This document shows positions 36,415-44,392 of a stretch of DNA of 64,000 nucleotides, in pieces. Position 1 is the stretch's first letter, and each line of letters starts with the position of its first letter. A program made the position numbers and the translations under genes. The stretch comes from an uncultured Fusobacteriaceae bacterium (lineage in GTDB: Bacteria > Fusobacteriota > Fusobacteriia > Fusobacteriales > Fusobacteriaceae): the NCBI GenBank assembly GCA_947038515.1, contig CAMQWJ010000001.1, forward strand, positions 141,580 to 205,579. Reading direction: 5' to 3'. Below the pieces are notes generated by a model. That model was not told the origin of the DNA. It ran no database searches and was given only the letters and a program-made list of their open reading frames with translations.

Positions 36415-37407
36415 TTATTCCTCCTGTTTTTTTTCAATAATTTCAAAAACGGTTTCCGCTTTTAATTTTTTCATACAATTAAAATGTTGTTTTGGACATT
36501 TCTTATCTCCATGTAGGCTACAAGGAGAACAAGGTTCCTTTAATGTTATCAAAGTATCTCTACTTTCCAGTTCAAACATATTGGAATCTGTAGGTCCAAA
36601 AATTACAAAAGTTGGTGTTTTTACTCCTCTTGAAATATGAAATGGTCCAGAATCATTACTCAATAAGTATTTTCCACAAGATAATAATGCTGCACTTTCT
36701 TTTAGAGTAAGTTTCCCTGCTAAATTAATACAGTTATTCCCACTTATAAGATTTATCTTTTCACATTTTTCATAATCACTTTTTCCACCTATCAATATAA
36801 TTTTTTCTTTTTTCTTTTCCCCTATTATTCTTGCTAATTCTCCAAAACCTTCTATAGTCCATTCTTTCGTTTCTTTAGAAGCACATGGAGCAAATATAGG
36901 TATATTTTTATAATTTTCAGGTATTTTCCCCAGCTCAGAAGGAGAAAAATAAAAATCTAAATCTTCTTTTTCATACTTTAAGCCTAAAATTTTAAAAGGT
37001 TCAAAATAATTTTTTACAATACTAGCATCTACATTATATTTCATTATTTTCATTTTGACTAGCAAACTTTTATACCATACTCTTTTTTTATATTTTAAAA
37101 TTTTAGATTTTATAAATTTACAAATATAGATAGAGCGTATCTTAGAATGTAGATCAAAAACATAATCATAAGAGTTATTATTTAATTTTTCTGCTAATTT
37201 TTTCATATTCCTTATTCCATCATGTTTTTGTTTATCAAAAACAATTACATTTTCTATATAGCTTATTCCTTCTATTGCATCTTTAAACTTTTCTAGAACT
37301 AAAAAATCTATTTTTATTTCTGGATATTTTAATTTTAATTTTTTTAGAATTGGAGTTGTTAGAATAATATCTCCAATAGAACTCAATCTTATTATCAGAA
37401 TCTTTAT
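36415..37407 (-). CDS. GT9 heptosyltransferase-like protein 3, apparently initiated at ATA
   Basis: 330 aa if started at ATA 37407. The residues from that codon, (M)[20 protein letters not shown], reproduce the canonical ADP-heptose:LPS heptosyltransferase N-terminus, and GGAGGGGAG lies 3 nt away with GGAGG 7 nt from the ATA. The only orthodox start nearby is TTG 37386, which would cut off the first beta-strand (KILIIR). Later motifs: [39 protein letters not shown] and a C-terminal cysteine cluster [18 protein letters not shown]. It builds the LPS inner core at the cytoplasmic membrane. It is the last of three GT9 genes and leads directly into recA. Confidence 0.88.
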   Translation of the reverse strand: MKILIIRLSSIGDIILTTPILKKLKLKYPEIKIDFLVLEKFKDAIEGISYIENVIVFDKQKHDGIRNMKKLAEKLNNNSYDYVFDLHSKIRSIYICKFIKSKILKYKKRVWYKSLLVKMKIMKYNVDASIVKNYFEPFKILGLKYEKEDLDFYFSPSELGKIPENYKNIPIFAPCASKETKEWTIEGFGELARIIGEKKKEKIILIGGKSDYEKCEKINLISGNNCINLAGKLTLKESAALLSCGKYLLSNDSGPFHISRGVKTPTFVIFGPTDSNMFELESRDTLITLKEPCSPCSLHGDKKCPKQHFNCMKKLKAETVFEIIEKKQEE

Positions 37408-37440
37408 TTTCTCCCCTCCTTTAAACTTTGATTAAAAACA

Positions 37441-38460
37441 TTATAATTTTGTAGAAATCATTTCAAAAACTTTTTCAGGTTTTGTTTCTAGCATACATTT
37501 AAAATGTTTTTTAGGACACTTATTCCCTCCATGGATTTCGCAAGGTCTACATTTTAAATTAATTTGTTCCAAGACTATACTATTTTTACTCCATGGAAAA
37601 AAACCTATTTTTTTTACTGTTGGACCAAAAATAGCTATAATAAATGTATCTTTAAATGCAGAAGCTATATGAATTGGTGACGAATCATTTGAAACAATTA
37701 TTTTAGCTTTCTTTATTACTACTGCCAGTTCTAACAATGTAGTTTTCCCTCTTAAATCAAGACAATTCTCTGAAATTTCCATCGCTATATTTTTTTCTTC
37801 CTCTCCACCTACAATTATCTGCTGTATATTCTTGTTATAGCTTAATTTTTTACTAAGTTCATTCCAATACTCTACTGGCCATTTTTTTGTAAACCACTTA
37901 CTTCCTGGGGCTAGAACCACTATTTTTTTCTCTCTAGTCTCCTGTAGGTCTTCTGTAGTTAAAAGCTCTTTAACTCGATTTTCATCTTGTTTACTTGGAA
38001 AAAGTTCAATATTATACTCTACATCCCTTTTTTCAGGATTTTCAGGTAAAAATGATAAAATTCTTTCTACTTCATGCAATTGTTTATCATATTTTATTTT
38101 TTTGGTGTATATAAACTTTGCTAATCCTATATCATAACCTATAGATAAAGGAGCTCTTGTCAAAAAAGTTAATATCCCACTTCTAAGATATCTATGTAAA
38201 TTTATTACCAAATTAAAATTTTTATATCTCAACCTTTTTCCTAATTGAATAACACCCTTTATTCCTGAATGTAATGCTTTTTTATCATATACTATTATTT
38301 CTGATATGTTAGGATTATTTTTTAAAACTTCTGCTCCTATTGGAGTTGTTAAATAAGTTATTTCAACATCTCCGTATAAATCTTTTATTTTTTTTAATAA
38401 TGGTGTGGAAAGCACTATATCTCCAATGAAAGCTGTATGAATTATAAGAAGCCTTTTCAT
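37441..38460 (-). CDS. GT9 heptosyltransferase-like protein 2
   Basis: 339 aa. MKRLLIIHTAFIGDIVLSTPLL is the conserved start; DLVINLH-like VINLHRYLRS, APGSKWFTKKWPVEYW, IIVGGEEEKNIA and VSNDSSPIHIASAF follow. The end carries the same cysteine cluster as the next gene (KCRPCEIHGGNKCPKKHF), suggesting a shared metal or disulfide site. GAGGTAA precedes the ATG, which overlaps the previous GT9 stop by 4 nt. It transfers heptose to LPS core, most like WaaF/RfaF (heptosyltransferase II); exact acceptor unknown. Confidence 0.9.
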   Translation of the reverse strand: MKRLLIIHTAFIGDIVLSTPLLKKIKDLYGDVEITYLTTPIGAEVLKNNPNISEIIVYDKKALHSGIKGVIQLGKRLRYKNFNLVINLHRYLRSGILTFLTRAPLSIGYDIGLAKFIYTKKIKYDKQLHEVERILSFLPENPEKRDVEYNIELFPSKQDENRVKELLTTEDLQETREKKIVVLAPGSKWFTKKWPVEYWNELSKKLSYNKNIQQIIVGGEEEKNIAMEISENCLDLRGKTTLLELAVVIKKAKIIVSNDSSPIHIASAFKDTFIIAIFGPTVKKIGFFPWSKNSIVLEQINLKCRPCEIHGGNKCPKKHFKCMLETKPEKVFEMISTKL

Positions 38461-39491
38461 GATATTACCTCATTTAATTTTTCTTTTATTAGTTTTATAA
38501 GTTTTTTCTCTATTTTTGCATCGTAACACTCAAAGTTTTTATTCTTATAATTTTCCTTTGAATTATTTTCATCAACAACTATATATGAGACTGTCTTAGT
38601 TCCAAATACTCCCCATCTTGTTATACTTTGGGTTTTTTTAACTGGATAAATTCCAACTATTAATTTTTTTAAACTACCTGCAATATGGGTAGGTCCTGTT
38701 GAAGCTCCTAAATATAAAGTACCTTTTTCTATTATTGCTGCTGTATTTAACAAATCGCCCCCATTAGAAAATGTGTATACTCTTTTCCTACCTATTTCTG
38801 TAAGCATTTTCTCTACTCTTTCTTCTTCGGATATATGAGTAATCAATATTATCGTTAGTGAAGGCATTACAAATAATATTTTTTTCAATAATTCGATATA
38901 TTGTATATCAGTAATATTTTTAGCTGACCCTCCTGTGAAAGGATTTACTATTAATGTTTTCCCAAAAATTTTATTTTGTTTATAATATTTATCTGCTACT
39001 TCTCTATTTTTTTCTTCTAAATATATTGAAGTATTTATCTCATATTTTTCTTCAAATAATTTTTTATCCATTCTTTTTATTAAATCTAAATTATACTCTG
39101 CTTCATTTTTTATAGACTTGGATCTTTTTTGAATAACTCCTTTATTATAAACAAAAAAAGATTTCAACTTTGACCTTGGACCAATCCTAACCTTAGCTTT
39201 ACTATTCAAAGCTAACTGTGAAATAAATTCATCATCATAAAGAGAAATAAAAGTATCTGCTTTAAAATAAGCAATTTTTTCCAACAACTCTTTCTTAGTA
39301 TAGTCTTCTATTTTTATAATTCTATCTACATATGGAATATTTTTTACAATATCATAACTATATGTTTTTACCAATATTATTATTTCAGAATCTGGATACA
39401 TCTTTCTTACCATATAAAAACTTGGTATAGATAATATTAGGTCTCCAATTTTATCAGTCCTTGATATTATTATTTTTTTTCTTCTTTCCAT
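38457..39491 (-). CDS. GT9 heptosyltransferase-like protein 1
   Basis: 344 aa. MERRKKIIISRTDKIGDLILSIP begins the GT9 fold; NPFTGGSAKNITDIQYIELL and YLGASTGPTHIAGSLKK complete the nucleotide-sugar site. It lacks the C-terminal cysteine cluster of the two following genes, so it is a more distant paralogue. GGAGG precedes the ATG. It is the first gene of the LPS-recA cluster and has a promoter at 39521-39549. The sugar it transfers could be heptose or another residue. Confidence 0.85.
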   Translation of the reverse strand: MERRKKIIISRTDKIGDLILSIPSFYMVRKMYPDSEIIILVKTYSYDIVKNIPYVDRIIKIEDYTKKELLEKIAYFKADTFISLYDDEFISQLALNSKAKVRIGPRSKLKSFFVYNKGVIQKRSKSIKNEAEYNLDLIKRMDKKLFEEKYEINTSIYLEEKNREVADKYYKQNKIFGKTLIVNPFTGGSAKNITDIQYIELLKKILFVMPSLTIILITHISEEERVEKMLTEIGRKRVYTFSNGGDLLNTAAIIEKGTLYLGASTGPTHIAGSLKKLIVGIYPVKKTQSITRWGVFGTKTVSYIVVDENNSKENYKNKNFECYDAKIEKKLIKLIKEKLNEVIS

Positions 39492-39520
39492 ATATTTTCC
39501 TCCATTTTTTCTACACTATC

Positions 39521-39549
39521 AGTATATCAAATTTTTTGTCTTTTATAAA
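39521..39549 (-). promoter_or_regulatory. Promoter of the GT9-recA gene cluster
   Basis: Minus strand TTTATA (39549-39544), 17-nt spacer, TATACT (39526-39521) with an upstream TG extension (TGA before the -10). It lies about 30 nt before the first GT9 start codon. Confidence 0.5.
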
Positions 39550-39587
39550 GAAATTTATGAAGTTTATTTAGGTTTGGAATAAAAAAT

Positions 39588-39630
39588 ATCCAAGTTTATA
39601 AATTGTATAATACAATTTATAAACTTGGAT
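39588..39630 (-). terminator. Terminator after the minus-strand tRNA-Met
   Basis: A perfect 20-bp inverted repeat (39588-39607 and 39611-39630) with a 3-base centre is followed on the minus strand by TATTTTTT. It ends about 40 bases before the promoter of the GT9 cluster. Confidence 0.85.
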
Positions 39631-39644
39631 AACTATTTTTATTC

Positions 39645-39721
39645 TGGTGCCTAGAAAAGGATTCGAACCTTCGACCGTTCGGGTATGAACCGAATGCTCT
39701 AGCCAACTGAGCTATCTAGGC
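39645..39721 (-). tRNA. tRNA-Met (CAT), second identical copy
   Basis: 77 nt with encoded CCA, base-for-base the same as the plus-strand gene at 18863-18939. It is a single-gene transcription unit with its own strong terminator. The flanks differ from those of the first copy. Confidence 0.95.
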
Positions 39722-39827
39722 AACTCTGTTATCATACTATATTTTTCCAATAGTGTCAACAGTTTCTTTTCTTTATTTCTTTCCCCTCTATTAAATAATC
39801 TTTACCATTGCACTTTTCTCCAACAAA

Positions 39828-40262
39828 TTAATTTATTGTTTTAAGTAGCATTCTATATTGTTTCAACATTATTTTTACCATGCTTTTCTTTAAAAATTGA
39901 TACCATTTAAACTTCATATCTTCCATTCCTTTCACTGAATCACTTAACATTTTTTTCAAAAATTCAAGTTCTTCATAACTTAATTTTATTTCATTAATTT
40001 TTTTATTTTTACATATTTCTATTAAATAATCAAAAAAACTAATTAGTGGTTTTACTCCTGAGTCGTTCCCACTAGGAAATTGTTTTTTAGCTTCTTCTAA
40101 AAATTTAGCTAGAAACTTTTTTTCATTTTTACCAATTTCAATATTATATTTTCTTTTACTTTTTCCTATTTTTTGAATTAAATTCATGGAACTCATCATT
40201 GATGAAATATTATTCATCTCCATTGGATTCATTGTACTTGGATTCACTTTTTGCGTCTTCAT
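39828..40262 (-). CDS. Unrecognised small helical protein
   Basis: 144 aa, family not recognised. The first 30 residues are Met/Asn/Ser-rich (MNPMEMNNISSMMSSMNLIQ) and probably disordered; the rest is predicted helical and basic (FLAKFLEEAKKQFPSGNDSG, SFFDYLIEICKNKKINEIK, SYEELEFLKKMLSDSV, ending KIMLKQYRMLLKTIN). There is no signal peptide or membrane segment. GGGAGA precedes the ATG. It follows tsaC by 37 bp in the same direction and may share its transcript. Confidence 0.6.
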   Translation of the reverse strand: MKTQKVNPSTMNPMEMNNISSMMSSMNLIQKIGKSKRKYNIEIGKNEKKFLAKFLEEAKKQFPSGNDSGVKPLISFFDYLIEICKNKKINEIKLSYEELEFLKKMLSDSVKGMEDMKFKWYQFLKKSMVKIMLKQYRMLLKTIN

Positions 40263-40299
40263 TATTTTCTCCCTTTCCTTAAATATTTTTTTATATTTG

Positions 40300-40938
40300 T
40301 TACTCTATTTCTCCAATTATAGCCTCTATTTCATCTGATGTAATAGCTCCATTTCTCAAAATTTTAATTTTTCTTCCACTTAAATCTATTATTGTTGACT
40401 CAATTCCCACAAGAGGAGAATTATCTTCAACAATAAGATCTACTCTGCTTTTAATTTTTTTAGAAACCTCTGAAAACTTAATCGGTGATGGTTCCCCTGA
40501 AATATTAGCACTTGTAGTAGCAAGAATTCCACCTACACTCTCAATTATTTTCAATGCCACTTCATGATTAGGCATTCTCACACCTATTGTTTCTCCATTT
40601 GAGACCATATCTTTTAAAATTATATCTTTCTTTTTTAAAATTATTGTAAGAGCCCCAGGCCAAAATGCTTCAATAAGTTTATTTACAACTTTTTTTTTAG
40701 CTACAGAAACATTAGCAACCTCATAAACTTTTTCTTTCTGACTTATAAGAGCCACTAAAGGATAATTCATCTCTCTCTCTTTAACTGCATAAATTTTTTC
40801 TAAAACTTCTTTTGAGTCAATAATTCCTCCTAGACCATATACTGTATCTGTAGGATAAATTATTAAACTACCCATTTTAAGAAATCTTTCTATCTTACTG
40901 CAATTTAAATTTTTAGCTCTTAATAGTATCTGCAACAT
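40300..40938 (-). CDS. tsaC: L-threonylcarbamoyladenylate synthase (TsaC/Sua5/YrdC)
   Basis: 212 aa. SLIIYPTDTVYGLGGIID, YPLVALISQKEKVYEVA, FWPGALTIILKKK, VRMPNH and ATTSANISGEPSP are the YrdC-fold motifs. The product condenses threonine, bicarbonate and ATP to threonylcarbamoyl-AMP, used by TsaD (33.8 kb). The ATG at 40938 (MLQILLRAK) after AAGGA is preferred over a GTG 48 bases upstream, which has a weaker site. It lacks the extra C-terminal Sua5 domain. Confidence 0.92.
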   Translation of the reverse strand: MLQILLRAKNLNCSKIERFLKMGSLIIYPTDTVYGLGGIIDSKEVLEKIYAVKEREMNYPLVALISQKEKVYEVANVSVAKKKVVNKLIEAFWPGALTIILKKKDIILKDMVSNGETIGVRMPNHEVALKIIESVGGILATTSANISGEPSPIKFSEVSKKIKSRVDLIVEDNSPLVGIESTIIDLSGRKIKILRNGAITSDEIEAIIGEIE

Positions 40939-41096
40939 TCTTTCTACATCCTTATCTCTTTTATTTATTATTATTTTATATATCACTTTCTATGTTATTA
41001 CTTATCACTAGTTTACCATATTTTTTATTATTTAACCATAAAATAATAAAAAACTTTAGACAACCACTTCCTCATCTTAAAATTCATAGTTTACTA

Positions 41097-41126
41097 TTGC
41101 AATTTCTCTTTTTTTAATGTTATAAT
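41097..41126 (+). promoter_or_regulatory. Promoter of the hemolysin III gene
   Basis: TTGCAA (41097-41102), 18-nt spacer, TATAAT (41121-41126), about 70 nt before the start codon. Confidence 0.5.
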
Positions 41127-41204
41127 TCTTACATATCACACTAAGTCTAAATTAAAAAAACTTAATTTTTATATTACTTAAAATTTTTAATTGAGGGGGA
41201 TCTT

Positions 41205-41819
41205 ATGAACAGAACAGAAGAATGGATTAATTCTTTAACACATTATATAGGAGTTATTTTAGGACTCATTGGAATGGGGGCACTTATTAATCAAGCTATT
41301 TATAGTAGAAATGTCGACTATTTATTAGGGTGTACTATTTTTTCACTATCCAGCATTTTACTTTTTTCAATGTCTGGAACTTATCATATTTTACACCAAG
41401 GTAAAATTAAATCATTTTTCAAATTTTTAGATCATTCATCTATCTATATTTTAATCGCGGGTTCTTATACCCCTTATTTATTAACTGTTTTTAATGGCCC
41501 CACTAAATGGACTTTTCTTTCTCTTCAATGGGGATTGACTTTATTTGGAATTTGTTTCAAGTTTTTTTTTACTGGGAGATTTAAACTAATATCAACTGGT
41601 GTATATTTATTAATGGGTTGGATGATTATGTTTGTTTACCCCGAATTAAAAGAAAATATCTCTCCACTTTCATTAAAGCTTTTGGTTTATGGTGGAATTA
41701 GTTATTCGGTCGGTGCTATTTTTTATTCTATTCGAATCTTATTCATGCATTGTATCTGGCATTTTTTTGTACTAGCCGGATGTATTTTTATCTATTTTTC
41801 AATATTTTTCTTAGTTTAA
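41205..41819 (+). CDS. Hemolysin III / PAQR family membrane protein
   Basis: 204 aa with seven predicted membrane helices. EEWINSLTHYIGVILGLIG, SGTYHILHQGKIKSFFKFLDHSSIYILIAGSYTPYLL and the late MHCIWHFFVLAG contain the His/Ser/Asp residues that bind zinc in PAQR and adiponectin-receptor-like hydrolases. Bacterial members are called hemolysin III from a Bacillus cereus protein, but real hemolytic activity is doubtful, and lipid or ceramide-type hydrolysis has been proposed for the superfamily. GAGGGGGAT precedes the ATG. It is monocistronic. Confidence 0.88.
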   Translation: MNRTEEWINSLTHYIGVILGLIGMGALINQAIYSRNVDYLLGCTIFSLSSILLFSMSGTYHILHQGKIKSFFKFLDHSSIYILIAGSYTPYLLTVFNGPTKWTFLSLQWGLTLFGICFKFFFTGRFKLISTGVYLLMGWMIMFVYPELKENISPLSLKLLVYGGISYSVGAIFYSIRILFMHCIWHFFVLAGCIFIYFSIFFLV

Positions 41820-41869
41820 ATTCTATTTTTCATTTTTTAACTTTTTATCTAATTTTTTTAATTTGACAC

Positions 41870-42271
41870 TTATAACTCTATTTTTTCTAAAAATTCTTTA
41901 GCTTTCTCTTCCAAATATACATTTTCAAGGATTCCTTCTACCCACAAATATTTTTCTTCAACTTGGGTTAAAGAATATACTGCCACAGCTTGTACAAGTG
42001 GCACCTCGCTCCAAACTTTATTTCCTAAAAACCTCAACTCATTTTCTTTAACTTTAAATAGATTTTCTATTTTTTTTATACAATCATCACAGATAAAAAT
42101 ACACATATCAAAATTTGGAGTTTCCTCTACTGGGGGAACTTCGTATATATTAAGCTTAACTCCCGAAGTCTCACAAAGTTCACATGTTGATTTACTTCTT
42201 CTTGCTAAATCTTTTCCAAATCGTAAAACTTCTTCTTTTCGCTCATTGTGTCTATCTAATCCTTTTGCCAT
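41870..42271 (-). CDS. PhnA-like zinc-ribbon protein
   Basis: 133 aa. MAKGLDRHNERKEEVLRFGKDLARRSKSTCELCETSG, an EVPPVEE segment, a second cysteine pair (CIFICDDC) and NKVWSEVPLVQAVAVYSL resemble the PhnA family, in which CxxC pairs form a zinc ribbon and a C-terminal SH3-like part follows. Despite the name, no phosphonate genes are nearby, and the family's role is not established. GGGAGG precedes the ATG. It lies 52 bp after the M32 peptidase gene. Confidence 0.7.
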   Translation of the reverse strand: MAKGLDRHNERKEEVLRFGKDLARRSKSTCELCETSGVKLNIYEVPPVEETPNFDMCIFICDDCIKKIENLFKVKENELRFLGNKVWSEVPLVQAVAVYSLTQVEEKYLWVEGILENVYLEEKAKEFLEKIEL

Positions 42272-42323
42272 ATTAGCCTCCCTTTTAATATCTTTTTATA
42301 AATATTTTTTCTAGTTTTTAGTT

Positions 42324-43808
42324 TTACAACTGATAAATTTTAGAATATTTTTCCTTTAGGTACTCAATATAATATTTAATATTTAACTCTTCTCCTGAAA
42401 CTTCCTTTATTAATTCTTGTGAAGTTTTAGATTTTCCATACTTATGTATCTTATTATGTAACCATTCTGTAATTTTATTTATTTCTCCATTTAAAAGAAG
42501 TTTTTCTATATTTAAATCTTTTTTCATTGCCATATATATTTGAGCAGAATAAGCATTTCCTAAAGCATAGGAAGGAAAATAGCCAATTAAACCACAAGAC
42601 CAATGTACGTCTTGTAAAACGCCCTCACTATCATTAGTCGGTTCTATTCCTAAGTATTCTTTTATTTTTTCATTCCATATTTCTGGTAAATTTTCAACTG
42701 CATACTCACCATTAAACAGCCCTTTTTCTATTTCATATCTAACCATTATATGTAAAGAATAAGTTAATTCATCTGCTTCTACTCTAATAAAAGAGGGAGT
42801 AACAACATTAATACTCTTATACAATTCATCAATATTTTCTTTTTTTATAAATTCATAATACTTACTTGCCTCTGGACATATTCCTATCCAAAATTCTTTA
42901 GAACGTCCTATCATATTTTCATAAAATCTAGACTGTGATTCATGAATCGATGTTGAGGTCCCCTCTGCAAGTATTGTATCTTTTAGCTCCGAACCTATTC
43001 CTTGCTCATAGATTCCATGTCCACCTTCATGCATTGTACTAAAAATTGATGAAAATGGTAAATTTTCAAAATATCGACTAGTTAGTCTCACATCATCTGT
43101 ACTCACTGTCAAAGTGAAGGGATGAGCACTTTCAGCTAAAACACCTCTTTCAAAATCAAATCCTATATATTCTGCAATATATTTAGAAAGGGGTTTTTGA
43201 TTTTCTTTACTTACATTATTTTCAATGGAAAAATCTATTTTTTTTGATTGAATCTTTTTTAAAAGAGGAACTAACTCAGTTTTTAAATTTAAAAAAAAGT
43301 CATCTAATTTTTCAGTTGTCATTCCCTTTTCATAATCATCAAGAGCTATATTATATCCTTGCTCTTCACCACCTCTGTATTTTGCAAATTTTTTACTATA
43401 TTCAAATATTTTTTCTAAAGTTTCTTTAAACATAGAAAAATCATTTTTCTCTCTAGCTTCAACCCATATTCCTTGTGCTCTTACAGTTAATTCAGAAAAT
43501 TCTTGATATTCTTCTGAAGGAATATTCTTTAATTTCTGATTTTCTTCTCTTAAGTACTCCACCTCTATTCTTTCTAATTCTGTTAAAGAGTTTTTATTTT
43601 TATTCAAATTTTCTAACAAATCAATTAATTCCTTCGAGGTTGACAGTTCATAACTTTTAAGTGAGAGTTCACCTATTATTTCTGAAATTAATTTTTGTCC
43701 TCCTTTGGGTACCACTGTTTCCATATCCCATTGAATCAGTGCTAATGTAGAATCTATTTTCTTTTTCTGTTTTACTATTTCACGGAATTTTTTTAATTTT
43801 TCTTTCAT
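42324..43808 (-). CDS. M32 family zinc carboxypeptidase (Taq-type)
   Basis: 494 aa, the normal size. HEGGHGIYEQG (residues 260-270) gives the HExxH zinc site, and SIHESQSRFYENMIGRS, IRVEADELTYSLHI and GYFPSYALGNAYSAQIY are M32 signatures. These soluble dimeric metallopeptidases remove C-terminal residues with broad specificity, suiting an organism that ferments amino acids and peptides. AGGAGG precedes the ATG. The gene runs away from the HU gene, with a terminator between. Confidence 0.94.
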   Translation of the reverse strand: MKEKLKKFREIVKQKKKIDSTLALIQWDMETVVPKGGQKLISEIIGELSLKSYELSTSKELIDLLENLNKNKNSLTELERIEVEYLREENQKLKNIPSEEYQEFSELTVRAQGIWVEAREKNDFSMFKETLEKIFEYSKKFAKYRGGEEQGYNIALDDYEKGMTTEKLDDFFLNLKTELVPLLKKIQSKKIDFSIENNVSKENQKPLSKYIAEYIGFDFERGVLAESAHPFTLTVSTDDVRLTSRYFENLPFSSIFSTMHEGGHGIYEQGIGSELKDTILAEGTSTSIHESQSRFYENMIGRSKEFWIGICPEASKYYEFIKKENIDELYKSINVVTPSFIRVEADELTYSLHIMVRYEIEKGLFNGEYAVENLPEIWNEKIKEYLGIEPTNDSEGVLQDVHWSCGLIGYFPSYALGNAYSAQIYMAMKKDLNIEKLLLNGEINKITEWLHNKIHKYGKSKTSQELIKEVSGEELNIKYYIEYLKEKYSKIYQL

Positions 43809-43883
43809 TCCTTGACCTCCTCACATTAATAAATATGATTATTTTCTTATTGTATTATATCACGTTTTTATATTCTGGACATA

Positions 43884-43924
43884 AAAAAAAGATTAAATCT
43901 CTTTACAAGACTTAATCTTTTTTT
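43884..43924 (-). terminator. Terminator downstream of the HU gene
   Basis: AAAAAAAGATTAA (43884-43896) and TTAATCTTTTTTT (43912-43924) form a 13-bp stem with a 15-base loop; the minus-strand T-run ends the HU transcript. Confidence 0.8.
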
Positions 43925-43941
43925 ATTAATTAATTTTTTAA

Positions 43942-44217
43942 TTAGTTTACAGAATCAACTAATTTCTTTCCTGCTTTGAATTTAACAGATTTTTTTGCTT
44001 TTATTTTTATTTCTTCTCCAGTTTTAGGATTTCTTCCTACTCTAGCAGCTCTTTTTATAACTTCCCATTTTCCAAAACCTATAAAATTAACGTCTTCACC
44101 AGATTTCAAAACATCTTCCAAAGCTCCAAAAATGCTATCTAATTTTCTTTCAGCTTCTGCTTTTGATAAAAATACCTCTTTTTCTGATAATAGTTTTGCA
44201 AATTCTTTTTTAGTCAT
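43942..44217 (-). CDS. hup: HU family DNA-binding protein
   Basis: 91 aa. MTKKEFAKLLSEKEVFLSKAEAERKLDSIF, the beta-arm core VNFIGFGKWEVIKRAAR with VGRNPKTGEEIKIKAKKSVKFKAGKKL are the HU/IHF signature (GRNPxTGxxIxI, then FxxGKxL). It compacts the nucleoid and bends DNA. The promoter on the minus strand is TTGTAT (44292-44287), 16 nt, TATAAA (44270-44265). The gene is monocistronic with its own terminator, fitting high expression. Confidence 0.95.
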   Translation of the reverse strand: MTKKEFAKLLSEKEVFLSKAEAERKLDSIFGALEDVLKSGEDVNFIGFGKWEVIKRAARVGRNPKTGEEIKIKAKKSVKFKAGKKLVDSVN

Positions 44218-44316
44218 TGTTAATATCCTCCTATAAATTTAAAATATTTGTTTATGCCTAATATTTATATCATATAATCTTTAATAATACAAATTTTTTT
44301 TTAATTTTTTAGATAT

Positions 44317-44362
44317 TTGACTTTTCCATCATTAAATAGTATACTCCAAATAAGATACTATT
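44317..44362 (+). promoter_or_regulatory. Promoter with a dyad over the -10 box, antiporter gene
   Basis: TTGACT (44317-44322), 17-nt spacer, TATACT (44340-44345). An inverted repeat AATAGTAT (44335-44342) / ATACTATT (44355-44362) covers the -10 box and start point, a typical operator position. The regulator is unknown. Confidence 0.5.
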
Positions 44363-44392
44363 ACTATATACTATTACAAAGGAGGAATGAAT

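Noticed and set aside
36411..36440. SOS box upstream of recA
   Set aside because: No LexA-like dyad was seen in the last codons of the GT9 gene or the 4-bp gap.
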